A stretch of 64,000 bases of DNA. It comes from Salvator merianae. Its lineage: Eukaryota > Chordata > Lepidosauria > Squamata > Teiidae. Numbering within the stretch: position 1 is the stretch's first letter; every line of letters begins with the position of its first letter. The DNA lies in the NCBI GenBank assembly GCA_003586115.2, contig QVOM02000092.1:460591-524590 (forward strand), written 5' to 3'. The position numbers and the translations under genes are program-made. A model generated the notes under the pieces. That model searched no databases and was not told the origin of the DNA. It saw only the letters and a list, made by a program, of their open reading frames with translations. Shown one piece after another: positions 33,111-44,779 of this stretch.

Positions 33111-34279
33111 CTGGATGCATATCTCTGTAGCTGTTAGTTTGCATCCTACCCTGATTCCATGTGAAAAGCTTCTAAGGTCTACAGATCAGACTTAGTTCTA
33201 AAAGATGTGTTAGATTGAAAATCCTAGCAGTGCGTCTTCTTTTAAATGACCTTAGAGAATATCAATAACAACCCTGTGATAGGCCTGCCTATCTTACATT
33301 CTGACTGATTTATCAACTTCAGCCAGATGGTGTCTATCTTAAAACCACTAATCTGGCAAAAGTCAGAGTCCCTTCTGGGAGACACAAAATGGTTGCTCAT
33401 AAATTTGCTCTGTCACTGAGAATGCTGAGTTGTATCAAGTCTAGAAGAGCATATTTCATTCATCGTGTGCTCTTTTCCTACTGAACAAAACAGTAACAGA
33501 TAGGCACACATTGCACAAAGCACTTTTCAAATGTCCAAATTACATTTTTTTTTAAAAAACAGTGATGATAATTTCATGTTTAAATTACTTATTAATCATA
33601 TTCCTGGAAATAAATATACTATACAGAAGCAAAAGATTTTTTAAAAAACAAAAAGTTATTAATATTAGTGTTGTGTTAAAATTAGTATTTAGCACCATTT
33701 TATTAAAAAATTGGAAAATGTGACATGCAACCACAGGTAAAATGGGATTTTGGATTCACATTATGATACCGAAATAAGAATTGTTAGAAATGTATTTGGA
33801 ATTACATAGCTAACTTGTCTAATATACAAAGCAGTAATTTCTCACCTTCATATTTCAATTAACATACAATAATGTTTCTCATACACTTTAAGTCTGAGCA
33901 AAGTGTTCCTAATATATAACTATAGCATGGTTTATACATATCAGCATATCTGAGCCAACAGAAATATTTCACAGCTTAATTTTACAGAACACAGTGAAAA
34001 CCATGGAAGTATCTAACATATATTCTGAAGAGGGAACTGACAATAGCTACAAAATAGCCAGAAATCTACAGAGCAAACTTAGGCTTCAGTTACAAATTGG
34101 GATGATACAAATATCCACAGATTCTTTTTTTCTTGATAGCGCAGACAAAAGCACAAAATTGTGTATAAAGAAGCATACCATAGCAAATTAGGTTTTTTAC
34201 TTTTACTTATCTATTTAAAGTGTGGCTTCTTTAAAACTAGCTTGAAGATAAGTTAATATAAGATGTGCTTGACTGCCTT
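33111..34279. other. Unassigned AT-rich sequence
   Basis: The segment is strongly AT-rich, with no gene, RNA gene or repeat that I can name. Confidence 0.4.
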
Positions 34280-37200
34280 TTTTTGGTCGAGGGCTTGTGT
34301 AGCTCAATGAAGCTACAATCTGTGTTGTGGAAGGTCACCCAAAATGGACAGGCCATAGTGGAGGATCTGGACATAAGATGACCCACTGAAGGCAGAAATG
34401 ACAAACTAGTTCAGTATCCTTGGGAAAAAAAATACCATAGACAATATCAAAAGGCAAAAAGATATGACACTGGAAGATGAGGCCCTCAGGTCAGAAGGAT
34501 TCCAATACGTTACTGAGGGAGAGCAGAGGACAAGTACAAGTAGCTCCAGGAATACTGAAATGGCTGGGACAAAGAAGAAGAGTTGGTTTTTATACCCCAC
34601 TTTTCTCACCCAGAGGGACTCAAAGCAGCTGAAAAACCTTCTGTTCTTCTCCCCACAACAGACACCTTGTGAGGTAGGTGGGGCTGTGAGAACTCAGAAC
34701 AAAGCTGTGACGAGCCCAAGATCACCAAGATGGCGTCATGCAAACTGCAAACTCGAACCGGGAGAGTTCCAGATAAGACCCTAACCACAAGGTCAAACTG
34801 GCTTACAAAGCCAAAAGGACACTCAGCTGTGGATGTGTCTGGTGGTGAAAGAAAAGTTTGATGCTGTAAAGAACAATATTGATAGGAACCTAGAATGTAA
34901 AATCTATGAACTAAAGTAAGCTGGATGAGGTGAAAGAGAATACAGCAAAATTAAACGTTGACATCTTGAGAGTCAGTGAATTAAAATGGACAGGAATTAG
35001 CAAATTTAATTCAGATGCCCATTATCTTTAGTAATATGAGAAAGATTCCCTTAGAAGAACTAGAGCAGCCCTTATAGTTAATAAAAGGGTGAGAAGAGCA
35101 GTCCTGGGTTACAGTCTTAAAAGTGTCAGAATGACATCTGCTCAAATTCAAGGCTAACTGTACAACATCACAGTAATCCAAGTCTATGTCCAAACCATTG
35201 ATGCTGAAGAGGCTGAAGCTGACCAGTTCTATGAAGACCTATAACACTTCTAGAACTATCTCCAAAAAAAAATGTGACTTTCATCATAGCAGATTGATAT
35301 GCTAAAGTAGGAAATCAAAAGATGACTGGAATCACAGGAATGTTTCACTAGTCATAACAAACATTCTTTCCCAATAGTCTAAAAGGCAGCCCTATGCAGA
35401 TTGTCAATAGCAAAATCAGATCAATTATATACTTTGCAACCAAAGGTGAAGACATTCCATACAGTCAGTAAAAACAAGACCTGGAACTGACTCTGTTCAT
35501 GAGCTTTTTATTGCAAAATTTAGCCTTAAATTGAAGAATGAAGGGAAAACCACTAGACCATACAGGTATGACCTAAATAATATAAGTTATGAATATGCAG
35601 TGGAGGTGATGAATAGATTTAAAGGATTAGTTCTGGTAGAAAGAGTGCCTGAAAAACTATTGACAGAGGTTAGTACAGAGGTTGTACAGGTGGCTGCACA
35701 AAAACCATTCCAAAAAAAAGAGTAAGAAAGCAAAATGACTGTATGATGACGCTTTACAAATAACTGAGGAAAGAAGGAAAGTAAAAGAAATGAAAGAAAT
35801 GAAAAAAAATTCCAGAAAATAGCAAGGAGAGATAGGAAGGCCTTCTTAAATTAACAATGCAAAGAAAAAAAGAAAATTAGAGATATCAAGGGAACGTTTT
35901 ATGCAAAAATAGTTATTATAAAACATAAAAATGGTAGAGACATAACAGAAGTAAAAGGGATTAAGAAGAAGTGGCAAGAATACACAGAAGAACTTTACAC
36001 AAAAGATATTAACATCATGAATAACCTCAATGGTGTGGTTACTGACCTAGAGCAGACTTCCTGAAGAATGAAGTCAAGTGGACCTTTAGGAAGCATTGCT
36101 AATGACAAGGCTAGCAAAGATGAAGGGATTCCATCTGAACTATTTAAAATTCTAAAAATTAATGTTACTAAAGTGTTGCATTCAGTATGCCAGAGAATTT
36201 GGAACGCTCAACAACGGTCATTGAACTGGAAAAGGTTGGTTTATGATCTGGTCCCAAAGAAGGGCAAAAAATACTCAAATTACTAACAGTTGTGCTCATT
36301 TCACACACTAGCAAGGTTATGCTCAAGATCCTACAAGCTAGACTTCAGCAATATGTAAACTGAGAACTACCAGAAGTGCAAGCTGGTTTTCAAAGATGCA
36401 AAGGAACTAGAGTTCAAAAATCATCAACATTCACTGAATTATGGAGAAAGCAAAGGAGTTCCAGAAAAACATCTACTTTGGCTTCATTGATTGAACTGAA
36501 GCCTTTTACTGTGTAGATCACAAAAAATGTGGCAAGTTCTTAAAAAGATGGGAGTTCCAGACCACCTTATCTGCTTCCTGAGGAATCTGTATGTGAGTCA
36601 ATAAGACAAACATGGGACAACTGATTGATTCAAGATTGGGAAAGAAATGTGACAAAGTTGTATATTAATTTATATGCAGAGTATATCATGTGAAATGCCA
36701 GACTGGATGATTCAAAAGACAGAATTAAGATTGTCAGGAGAAATATTAACAACCTCCTAAATGCAGATGATACCTCTCTGATGGAAGAAAGTGAAGAGGA
36801 ATCAAGAAGTCTCTTGATGAGGTAAACAGAGGACAGTGAAAAAGCAAACTTGAAGCTCAGCATTAAGAATATAGTATCTATTTCCATCGCTTTGTGACAA
36901 ACAGAAGGGGAAGAAATGGAAGCAATGTCAGAATTTATTTTCTTGGGCTCAAAGATCACTGCAGACCATGACTGCAGCCATAAAAATTAAGATGCTTGAT
37001 CTTCAGGAGGAAAGCTATGGCAAACCTATATGAAAAAGCAGATACATCACTCTGCCAACCACGGTCCTTAGAGTCAAAGCTATGGTTTTCCCGATATGAT
37101 TGTGAGAGTTGGACTATAAGAAGACTGAGCACCAAAGGATCAACACTTCTCAACTGTGATGTTGGATAAGATTTTTGAGAATACTTTGAATTGCAAGAAG

Positions 37201-37506
37201 ATCAAATGAGTCAATACTAAAGAAAATCAACACTGACTGCTCACTGGAAGGACAAATACTGAACTGAAGCTTTAATATTTTAGCCACCTAATGAGAAGAA
37301 AAGAGTCAATGGAAAAGATTCTGATGTGGGTAAGACTGAAGGCAAGAGGGGAAGGGGGAGTAGAGGATAAGATGAATAGATAGAATCATGGAAGCAACAA
37401 ACATGAGTGTGGGCAATCTCCAGGAGACAATAGAGGACAAAATGACCTGGCGTGCTATGGTTCATGGGTTGCAAAGAGACATGGCTTAATGACTGAACAA
37501 CAACAA
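34280..37506 (+). mobile_element. BovB (RTE clade) LINE, full length but degenerate
   Basis: The length without the nested SINE is about 3.0 kb, near that of complete BovB. The 5' part has CAAAAGGCAAAAAGATATGA, and KRTLSCGCVWW-type frames after the SINE. Endonuclease traces lie near 34955-35245 (VDILRVSELKWTG, KRVRRAVLGYSLK, VIQVYVQTIDAEEA). The reverse transcriptase begins near 36100 (DEGIPSELFKIL, KVLHSVCQRIWNAQQ, PKKGKKYSNY). Motif A is near 36478 (YFGFID, then stop) and motif C near 36755 (NADDTSLM). The 3' end is near 37440-37506 (TWRAMVHGLQRDMA-like). Stops and frameshifts throughout make it inactive. BovB is abundant in squamates, which supports the host guess. Confidence 0.87.
34575..34803 (-). 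mobile_element. MIR-like tRNA-headed SINE inserted in BovB
   Basis: On the minus strand the head lies at the high-coordinate end, with a B-box-like CCGGTTCGAGTTTGCAG near 34757. A body containing TGGTGATCTTGGGCTCGTCA and CCCCACCTACCTCACAAGGT follows, like the conserved MIR-type core and tail order. ACAAAG directly abuts both sides (34569-34574 and 34805-34810). The sequence on each side rejoins as continuous BovB, so this is a clean insertion. L2-type machinery is the likely mobiliser, by analogy with MIR. Confidence 0.8.
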
Positions 37507-39546
37507 GCACCTAGAGTGCAATATGAAAGAATACTCAAGCACCAGTTCTCCTCAACCTATGTTTCGATACAGCTGCGTGAACTGTGAAAATGTTCACATC
37601 TTTGAAGTTTCTCCATGTATTTCAGTTTGTCCTGGATTCTGAAATGTGTAATAAAAAGTTTCATCTTGTAGACATCATTCTTCTGTGGATGGTTACTCTG
37701 TAACTCAAAGTGTGACAAAGATAATAGTGGTTCACAGATGGCTTTTGCAAGTGTGGTGAGGAAGGGACAAGTCTCCTAACCCCAACCCAACAATGCTACA
37801 ACGTACAATGTTCTTGGAGTTCCTATCTGTGGGCTACTGCTAGCCAAAAGGAAATATTGCTATCATGTTATCATGTTCTGCTTCACAGTCATGTGATTCC
37901 AATGCCTTAACTGTATCATCAGAGTAGAGCTACTAATTGCTGTGCTTTCATGAGGCTTTCTCTGGCCAGCTTTTAAGTACAAACTTAAAAGACAATGAAT
38001 GACAAATGCTTTTGTCCACTTGTACTGAGATCTCTAATGGGTATAAGTGAAAACTAGGGAACACAAAGCATCTTTTTGCAAACCAGTGAGTAGGAGAAAA
38101 ATGGATTATACCTTTAAAATGTACAAATCCACTTTCCTTCACCCATTATTAGCCTCTGACAGCAGACTTCAACAGACTTTATTTTGTAGCTTGAAATTCT
38201 TTGTAGTCAGAAGCTACCTCCCTAACAATGTTAAAAATACAGAACTGGCATGAGAAAACCTGGTTTATCAAAGACTGATTATGATGTGACAAATGGACAA
38301 GAAGCACTTGCAAGTGTCAGCCTAGGGTTCAACGGGGGCATCAAAATTGGTGGTTGCTAGCATGTGAGAGTACTGGCAATCAGCAGCAAAGAAGGACCCG
38401 TCCACATCCAAAGCAGGTGAGAAAACACACCTTCTTTCTCTTTCTTTTCCTCTCTCTCTTTCATGTGAACCCATTGCATTATAGAAGGCTGCATCCACAC
38501 ACATTTAAAATGCAGCTCCAAAATGGCTTAGAGCTGATCATATGCAGATACATCTAATCACTTTGGAAGTGCATTTTCTGTTCTTTGTTGTGTCTTAGAG
38601 GCACTAAAATGTGGATGCTACCACCTCTAAGTTGTTGTTGAGACTTTTTTTTTCTATTGTGTGCTGATTCAGCCAAAGAATGCTCTGCACAAAGTCTTCC
38701 TCACCAGTTAAATCCATGTTACTAGACAGAATTGAGACTTGCTATAAATGTAGAAAAATTAAGGAGCAGAATTCACAGAAGTACTTTAAAAAAAAAAAGT
38801 TATAAAGAATTAAATCTGTAAAGAAAATCTGTGGAATTTGCCTGGTAGACCATCTGCAGAGAAACTTTAAAAACAGAAATAAATATTCTATACCATTTGG
38901 TCCTTGAGGCTGCCAGAAAATATTTCCTGAAAATACAGTTTAATCTGTCAAGATAGTTATTTTTCATTTAAGGTAGACTCAAAAAACTATGAGGTAAATT
39001 TCTGGTTGTTGAATGTATCATAATCAAATTAATTTAGTAGGATAATGTTATTATATTGAAACTGGGTAAATGAGGATTGAGCCATTGCTTACGGCTGAAT
39101 ATATAGCAACCCTACCACATCCATCACTAAAACAGTTCCATTGCACCTTGCAGCCCTATTGGCTGTTTTGGGACATAGAATGAAAATGAGATCAAATTAA
39201 TCTTTAGTTGCAATCAGACAGGACTTTTTTTCAGTTGCCCTTTTAAGAAAAAGCATCCCTTTCAGAGTCACACAAAAAAAATCTAACAAAAAAATAAGGC
39301 TACCTTATTTTTTCTCACTGCAGTGCTCTTCATCTCTGTCTGGCTGCACCTTTCTTGACAACCAACACTCACCACTAACTGGCCACTCATCTGCCCAGCT
39401 TCTCACAGCCTTGATTGGTTACTCACCAGCAGCATTTGTCCCCATGCTGTGACTGGCTACATTTCTCTCTCTGTGCATGTGTAGCTTCCCACTCAATTCA
39501 ACCAAAAGGAAGAGTCACTCTGGGTGTTATTAAAACCTGAATAATA
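37507..39546. other. Unassigned sequence
   Basis: I found no gene. A CT-rich patch lies near 38425-38462 and A-rich stretches near 38790 and 39270. Confidence 0.4.

Positions 39547-39579
<33 letters not shown>
39547..39579. repeat. (ATG)n trinucleotide repeat
   Basis: Eleven ATG units. A His-rich antisense frame across them is an artefact. The repeat sits at the 3' end of the antisense L2 relic, as microsatellites often do. Confidence 0.96.
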
Positions 39580-40440
39580 TTTATTTATAACGCCCCTTTC
39601 ACCAAAGGGCAGAACAAAAACATATACAATTGAAAGACAAACAAAACAAAGAAAATATCTATATATATAAAAATGAAACACTACTTGTAAAATCAACACC
39701 CTATTTCTCACCAGATGCTTCACATCTCTACAACTACATAGCTAAATGATTCACTCTGGTGAATCAAAAAAGCAAGTCTTCAACTCCTTCGAAAAGTGGA
39801 GGAGATCCTCCTCCAGCCAAAAGTCCAGCGGAAGGCTATTCCACAAATGTGGGACCAGGTCTTTAAAGATTCGCAGCTGGGAGGTGGCTGTATGCATTGA
39901 AGGAACAGCCAGTAATCCCTTGGCTGTACAGCGTAGGTTTCTGGAAGGTTCACCATGTCAACCAAGTTGCCAAATAGCTAGGGAGATTATAGCGCAGGAT
40001 TTTAAACACTAAAACCAACAATTTAAAATGGCCCTTGGCTCTAATTGGCAGCCAATGGAGGCTTTTACGTGGGACTGAAAAGTGGGAGTACTTTGAAAGA
40101 TTTAAAACAACCTGGACAGCTCTATTCTGAATTAAAGTCAGAGGAAGAAGAGAACAAGGCAAGTCTGTCAGCAAACTATTGCAGTAATCCAGACGTGGCA
40201 TCACCAGAGCTTGGACAAGCAGGTGGACAGTCCGAACTGTTAGGAACCTCCAGATCCTGCAGATATTCAAAAGATTGGCCTTGGTGGTCACTGCAATAAA
40301 GAGGCATAAGGACAATTTTTCATCTAGTAGGACTCCAAGGTTCCAAGCAACTAGAACTGGAACCACTGAATGATCCTGTAAGCAAACTTGAAAACATGCA
40401 AGAGGAGCTGCTGGACGATCAGGCTGAAACACTAAGATGT
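39580..40440 (-). mobile_element. L2 LINE relic with 160-codon open reverse transcriptase remnant
   Basis: The minus-strand frame 40432-39950 stays open for 160 codons. It shows the C-terminal region of L2-type reverse transcriptases: WNLGVLLDEKLSL, PRLDYCNSLLTDLP, LIQNRAVQVVLNL and SLHWLPIRAKGHFKLLVLVF. The catalytic motifs A-C are absent, so the copy is 5'-truncated. Downstream to 39580 is degenerate 3' sequence ending near a TTTATTTATAACGCCCC block. It is probably among the younger L2 copies here. Confidence 0.82.
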
Positions 40441-40649
40441 TTGTTGTGCTTGTTCCCAGGCTTTGAGGTGAATAATGTGATTTTAGGAAGAAAAATGTCT
40501 GTCCTTAGAGCCTCAAATCTATCCAGGGGGTGTCTCTTTAAGCATGCCTGATTACACTCTGAATGTTTTCAGATAACATCTCTCCTACACCAAAAACTAC
40601 TGGATGAACATTTTGGCTTTCCACATTCCTTGTACATGTGAAAACTATA

Positions 40650-41240
40650 TAGAATATATCCTGAGCATATAAGAGATGCCCTAATGAATTAGACTTGTGG
40701 TTCATCTGGTCCAGTATCCTTTTCTCACAGTAGCAACTAGCTGCATATGGAAGCCACCAAGAAGGGTATAAATACATATATTGTTCTCAGCCTGGCCAGA
40801 AATTGCCAAACTAATTATCCTAGCCATAGAAAAGGCCATAGAAAAGCCAAATGTGACTAATTAGTTGGTTGATTTTGGCAACTCTCCTTGTTCTGCTGAT
40901 AAGTCTCCCAGCAGCTAGTTTTTAGAGGCATGCTACCTACCCTACATCCCTGTGAAGTGACAGAACTCTCAGAACTGATATCCATGTTGACTTTGCCTTC
41001 CATGAATTTGTTCAAACCACTTATGAAGCCATTCAAGCTAGTGACCAACACCACATTCTGTGGTAATCAGCTCCACAGTTGAACTATGAACCATGGGAAA
41101 GAAATAGTTCCTTTTGCCTTTCAAGATTCAGTTTCACTGGGTCACCCCTAGTTTTGGTGTTTGGGCAAGGGAAGAAAAACTTATCCAGTCTTGTCCATGC
41201 CATGCATTATTTTATAGATCTCTGTCATGTCCCTTCTCAC
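40650..41240 (-). mobile_element. CR1/L3-type LINE relic, 3' part
   Basis: On the minus strand the low-coordinate end carries the CR1 3' signature GGATACTGGACCAGATGAAC, then CACAAGTCTAATTCATTAGG. Upstream (to 41240) is a degenerate C-terminal reverse transcriptase region with blocks such as TGACATGACAGAGATCTATA-like sequence near 41215-41230 and AGTGAAACTGAATCTTGAAA near 41130. No open frame survives. Confidence 0.65.
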
Positions 41241-43434
41241 TTGCTTGATGCCATATAATCATAGCTAATTCTTGGTGACCATATGGATTGACTTTCAGTC
41301 TTCTACAATCTTTCCTGGTCTTCCAAAAAGATTTTCATTGCTGTCACAATTGAGTCTACTCACCTACTAGCTGTCCATCTCATTTTTATTCTCCCTCCTA
41401 CTTTCCGAAGCATTACCATGTTCATATGAATACAGCACAACATTAACTCCTTTGATGTTAACCATTCTGATCTTTGTGTTCAGTGAGACATCACAACGCT
41501 TAAAAATTTTCTCTAAGACTTTCATTTCTGCTCTTCCTAGTGCCAACCTTCATCATACTTCCTAAAGCAGCTGCTTATGTTTATACATACCTGCTGCTGC
41601 CAGCTGTCAACACTGCAGCCAGAGAACTTTCCAAAGACTGTAGAGACAGGTGGTGTGCAAGTGCCATTAATTCTGCAGATCTTTATCTATTATGTGTATG
41701 CTGCCATAAACACGATAAGCAGTGTTGGGTAACTTATGGGTTAATCCCATAACAACTCCATCCACCAGACAATGTAGCCTAACATCGTGAGAAGGATAAG
41801 CTTTGGAGGAGGTACTGCAGAAATTCACACACCTGAAAAGATATTGAGAAAAGATTTTTGGTGTTGGCACCAGCACTGTCATTGGCAATGCATTTGTAAC
41901 CCTGTTAAGACTTACGTGCTATTTGGTAGTTTCCAGAACTTTGGGTTGTTCCCATAAAAAGCCACCAAATTACATCCAAATTCACTCAAAGGTCCCAAAA
42001 GAGATGACAAGGAAATCTGGCTATTTATCCATTTTTGCATCTGCTGTTAGAATACAGAAAGTCTCTCTAAGTATTCATATTTCTTCGATAGGTACAGCAT
42101 TCTCTCCCTTCTGTCCTTCTGAGGTGTTCTCTGACACTGGGCAGGTACCCAAGAACACTCTGTCCACAGACTACCACACCCCTGCAGCTTATAACTCACC
42201 TCCAGGGGTAAATATTGCACTCGGAAGTCACCCGTTTAAAGAGTGGGATAACCATTCTGCAAAGCAGAGTCACTGCTCAAATTGAAGAGCACAACAGCAT
42301 TTTGTCACTGCTATTACTCCACACTGTCTAAAATTAGTACTTTTGAAATAAAGTTCAGTTTAAGGCCCAGTTTCAGCACACCATCTCCCTTAGAAATTCA
42401 AAGTAATCATGATCAGCAACAGCAAATTGCAATATTCAGGGTCTTGGGAAGGTTTTCAGAATAGTTAGTAGGTGTAATATATGACATGCTTTTTTATGAT
42501 GTTTTAATAGAAGTCACTGATTGTGCTACTGTGAGTCTCGGAACCTAAATCTGCACACAAAATGTTAATCATACTCAGTGCCTTGATACTTTTATTTCCT
42601 TAGCAAGCAGGCTATGTTTCCATATTAAAGGTTGAGGTGTATGATGTTCCTCCAAAGTTATAAAGGACAAGTATGAGAATACAGAAGCAGCCAGTTTTTC
42701 AGTATATCTCATATAAATCTTTTTATTGCTCTAAGTACCACAGATGTGCCAGGAAGCCCTTTCATCTGAGCTGCAGTGGAGACCAGCATTCTTCAGTAAT
42801 ATGAAATCTGTCTTGCAAGCCTTGAGCAATGAAGCAGATAGATTGTTTCATTTTCATTTATTTTTGGAGAAAGGCAGCAAACCAATGAATGCACAAACAT
42901 TGAGACCTATTATTTTTGTACTGGTACTGACAACTCAGCAAAAAGAAAAGAGGATACTTTCCTAGCTTTTTGCAAACAAAATTATAATGCCTGTCCAAAA
43001 CTTGTAACATTTTACCATGTTTTTCCCCTCCTCTCTCTCTCTGTCTCTGTCTCTCTCACACACACACCATTTATTCTAAAAAGCAAGTAGAAAAAAAAGA
43101 TAATTGTGCCAGTCCAAAAGAAAGCCATGCAGAAGCCAGTCCATTAAATTAAATGGTACTTAATATGCATAGTTATGGGAGAAACTTCATTAGGCTGTAG
43201 CAGCAGGAAACAAAGGAAGTAAGGCTATTCTGTCAACCAATCCTCAGCTATTTCCTAGACTCAACTAGCCTGTTCTGTTATAATGTAGCAAGACTATTTG
43301 TTTTGTCTTACTAAGAAGACTGCTACTTTTGGTCTTCCTACATCATTACCTAGTGGTTATTGATCATTGCTCAGATAAATCTTTTCCATCCCATTCCATT
43401 ATCTAGTAGCTCCTAAATAGTGCTTGGCAATAGT
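41241..43434. other. Largely unassigned; possible old repeat at 41245-41520
   Basis: The stretch 41245-41520 (CTAATTCTTGGTGACCATAT, ACTTTCAGTCTTCTACAATC) looks like an old dispersed repeat, possibly RTE-like, but I could not confirm it. The rest shows no gene. The 120-codon frame at 41923 has no recognisable domain. Confidence 0.35.
43028..43068. repeat. (CT)n-(CA)n microsatellite
   Basis: Interrupted CT and TCTG units are followed by about five CA units. Confidence 0.9.
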
Positions 43435-43632
43435 TAGTTGTCATGGTGCATGTGGGCACCAATAACATTCCAAAAATGCAGTCAGGAAGTCCTGGCAGCT
43501 AAATTTAGGTTACAAATGAGAAAATTGAAGATGAGTGTCATGGACAGCTCTGAGGGTGAGGAAAAGGAAGAGACCTTGCCCATGACTCCTTCAGCCAAAA
43601 TACCCAGTCCCAGTCAGACAGTTGGAGAGGAG
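43435..43632 (+). mobile_element. Probable CR1 ORF1 scrap
   Basis: Near 43440-43470 one frame reads VVMVHVGTNNIPKM, matching the GTND block of SGNH esterase domains in CR1 ORF1 proteins (compare 2428-2450). An AAKFRLQMRKLK-like stretch follows. Further on the sequence is Glu/Ser/Pro-rich and may belong to something else. The 67-bp MITE is inserted at its right end. Confidence 0.45.
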
Positions 43633-43640
43633 GCTAGTCC

Positions 43641-43707
43641 TAGAGGTGTGCCAAACTGATTCAGGCTTCAAAGCTGTTTGAATTGGACAGGGTTTTGCAC
43701 ATCCCTA
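43641..43707. mobile_element. Ultra-short (67 bp) hAT MITE with perfect 8-bp duplication
   Basis: The termini are TAGAGGTGTGCCAAAC and GTTTTGCACATCCCTA, and the flanks GCTAGTCC at 43633-43640 and 43708-43715 are identical. Almost nothing lies between the ends except a TTCAGGCTTCAAAG stretch with GTTTGAATT. It is one of the smallest hAT derivatives one could expect to mobilise. Confidence 0.87.
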
Positions 43708-43715
43708 GCTAGTCC

Positions 43716-44171
43716 CAACCAGGCCCTACCCCCAATCAGGCCCTACCCCAGATACTACTTACACCTCAGAGGATTGAGAGAAAGCAGAGGAGTGGCTGGC
43801 AGGATTAGGCAGAGAAAACTGCATTTTACTGGGCTTCAGTTAGTTATCTATTGTTCCTAGCAATTTTCACAAGCAGCTTGAACCTCTACATTCCTTGCTT
43901 CCTGAATCCTGAACCCTCAAGCTGCAGTCCTTGCCTGATTTGAAACAGGCTTGGATAAAGACTTTGGATCATATTACCTACTATGTTTTTTCCTGCTGAT
44001 TCTTGAAAGCCTGATCCTCACTATAGCCTATCCAGTAAGCTGCCAAGAGTTTTACTGCCTGAAAGATATGCTACTGCTAATTGTGAAACATAACAGCCAG
44101 GACTTCCAAGATAGGTTTCTTAGAAATATTACCTGTTCCACACACAGGGCCAGCTGAGCAGGCAGAGTTGA
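43716..44171. other. Unassigned sequence
   Basis: No gene was recognised. A small tandem duplication (CCCAACCAGGCCCTACCC, then CCAATCAGGCCCTACCC) lies near 43714-43749. Confidence 0.4.
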
Positions 44172-44174
44172 AAT

Positions 44175-44776
44175 GGGCCTGTTCACACTTAGCGAGTGGT
44201 ACATTTCAGGACACATGCTAGAACGCAGGATCCGCACTTGGAAACAGCTCCAACTGACCCAAAATCTACCAAAGCCCGCCTGATGCTTACCTGAATCCAA
44301 CCAGCTGTGGTCAGCTAATTTGTAGTCTCCAACCTGCCCTGCACAATCAGATGAAGATCAGGGAAGGTGCGTTCGAACAATTTCTGGGTTCAAAATGGCG
44401 GTGGGGTGGGGCTGGCGGGGCCGCGCTGGTACAGTTTGCTGGTTCACACCTTGGGGTATGGACCCTGGTGGCCTTTTTAGACACAGGTTCAAACACAGAC
44501 CCTCTGGGTTCAAACACAGACCCTCTGGGTTCAAACACAGACCCTCTGGGTACAAACACAGGCCCGCTGGGTTCAAACACAAACCCTCTGGATCAAACAC
44601 AAACCCTCTGGGTTCAAACACAGCTACTGATCTAGTACACTCCCATTTGCGCTGCGTCCAGCACTGGTCGCCTTGCAAAATGTTCCAGCACTGACAGGTC
44701 CAAAGACCTCTCTCCGTACCCAAACCCTACCAGCCCAAACCATGCTAGTTATACTGTTGTAAATGTGAACAGGCCC
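44175..44776. mobile_element. Harbinger-like MITE, 602 bp, with internal minisatellite
   Basis: The termini are GGGCCTGTTCACACTTA and AAATGTGAACAGGCCC. AAT flanks both sides (44172-44174, 44777-44779), a 3-bp duplication as in PIF/Harbinger elements. The termini also resemble the GGGCCTGTTnGG ends of that superfamily, but no transposase is present, so the class is inferred. The interior (GGGAAGGTGCG, AAATGGCGGTGGGG, GGGGCTGGCGGGG) aligns by eye with the element at 54464-55426. Other members are at 47708 and 62668. Confidence 0.72.
44488..44623. repeat. 21-bp minisatellite, about 6.5 units
   Basis: Units have the form TTCAAACACAGACCCTCTGGG with a few substitutions, and one unit is 20 bases. 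The first three are identical. Because 21 is a multiple of 3, all frames stay open for most of the array, creating heptapeptide-repeat frames that should not be read as genes. The sister element at 54464 lacks the array, so it arose in this copy or its recent ancestors. Confidence 0.93.
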
Positions 44777-44779
44777 AAT

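Noticed and set aside
36630..36959. 109-codon antisense frame
   Set aside because: It lies antisense to the BovB reverse transcriptase region, which explains the openness.
39493..39723. His-rich frame
   Set aside because: It is the antisense translation of an ATG trinucleotide repeat.
41923..42285. 120-codon plus-strand frame
   Set aside because: There is no domain, no splice context and no similarity to known families that I can recognise; AT-rich neighbouring sequence gives no support for an exon.
44347..44723. Frames on both strands encoding heptapeptide repeats
   Set aside because: They are produced by the 21-bp minisatellite, whose length is a multiple of three; open on both strands and in several frames, so not coding.
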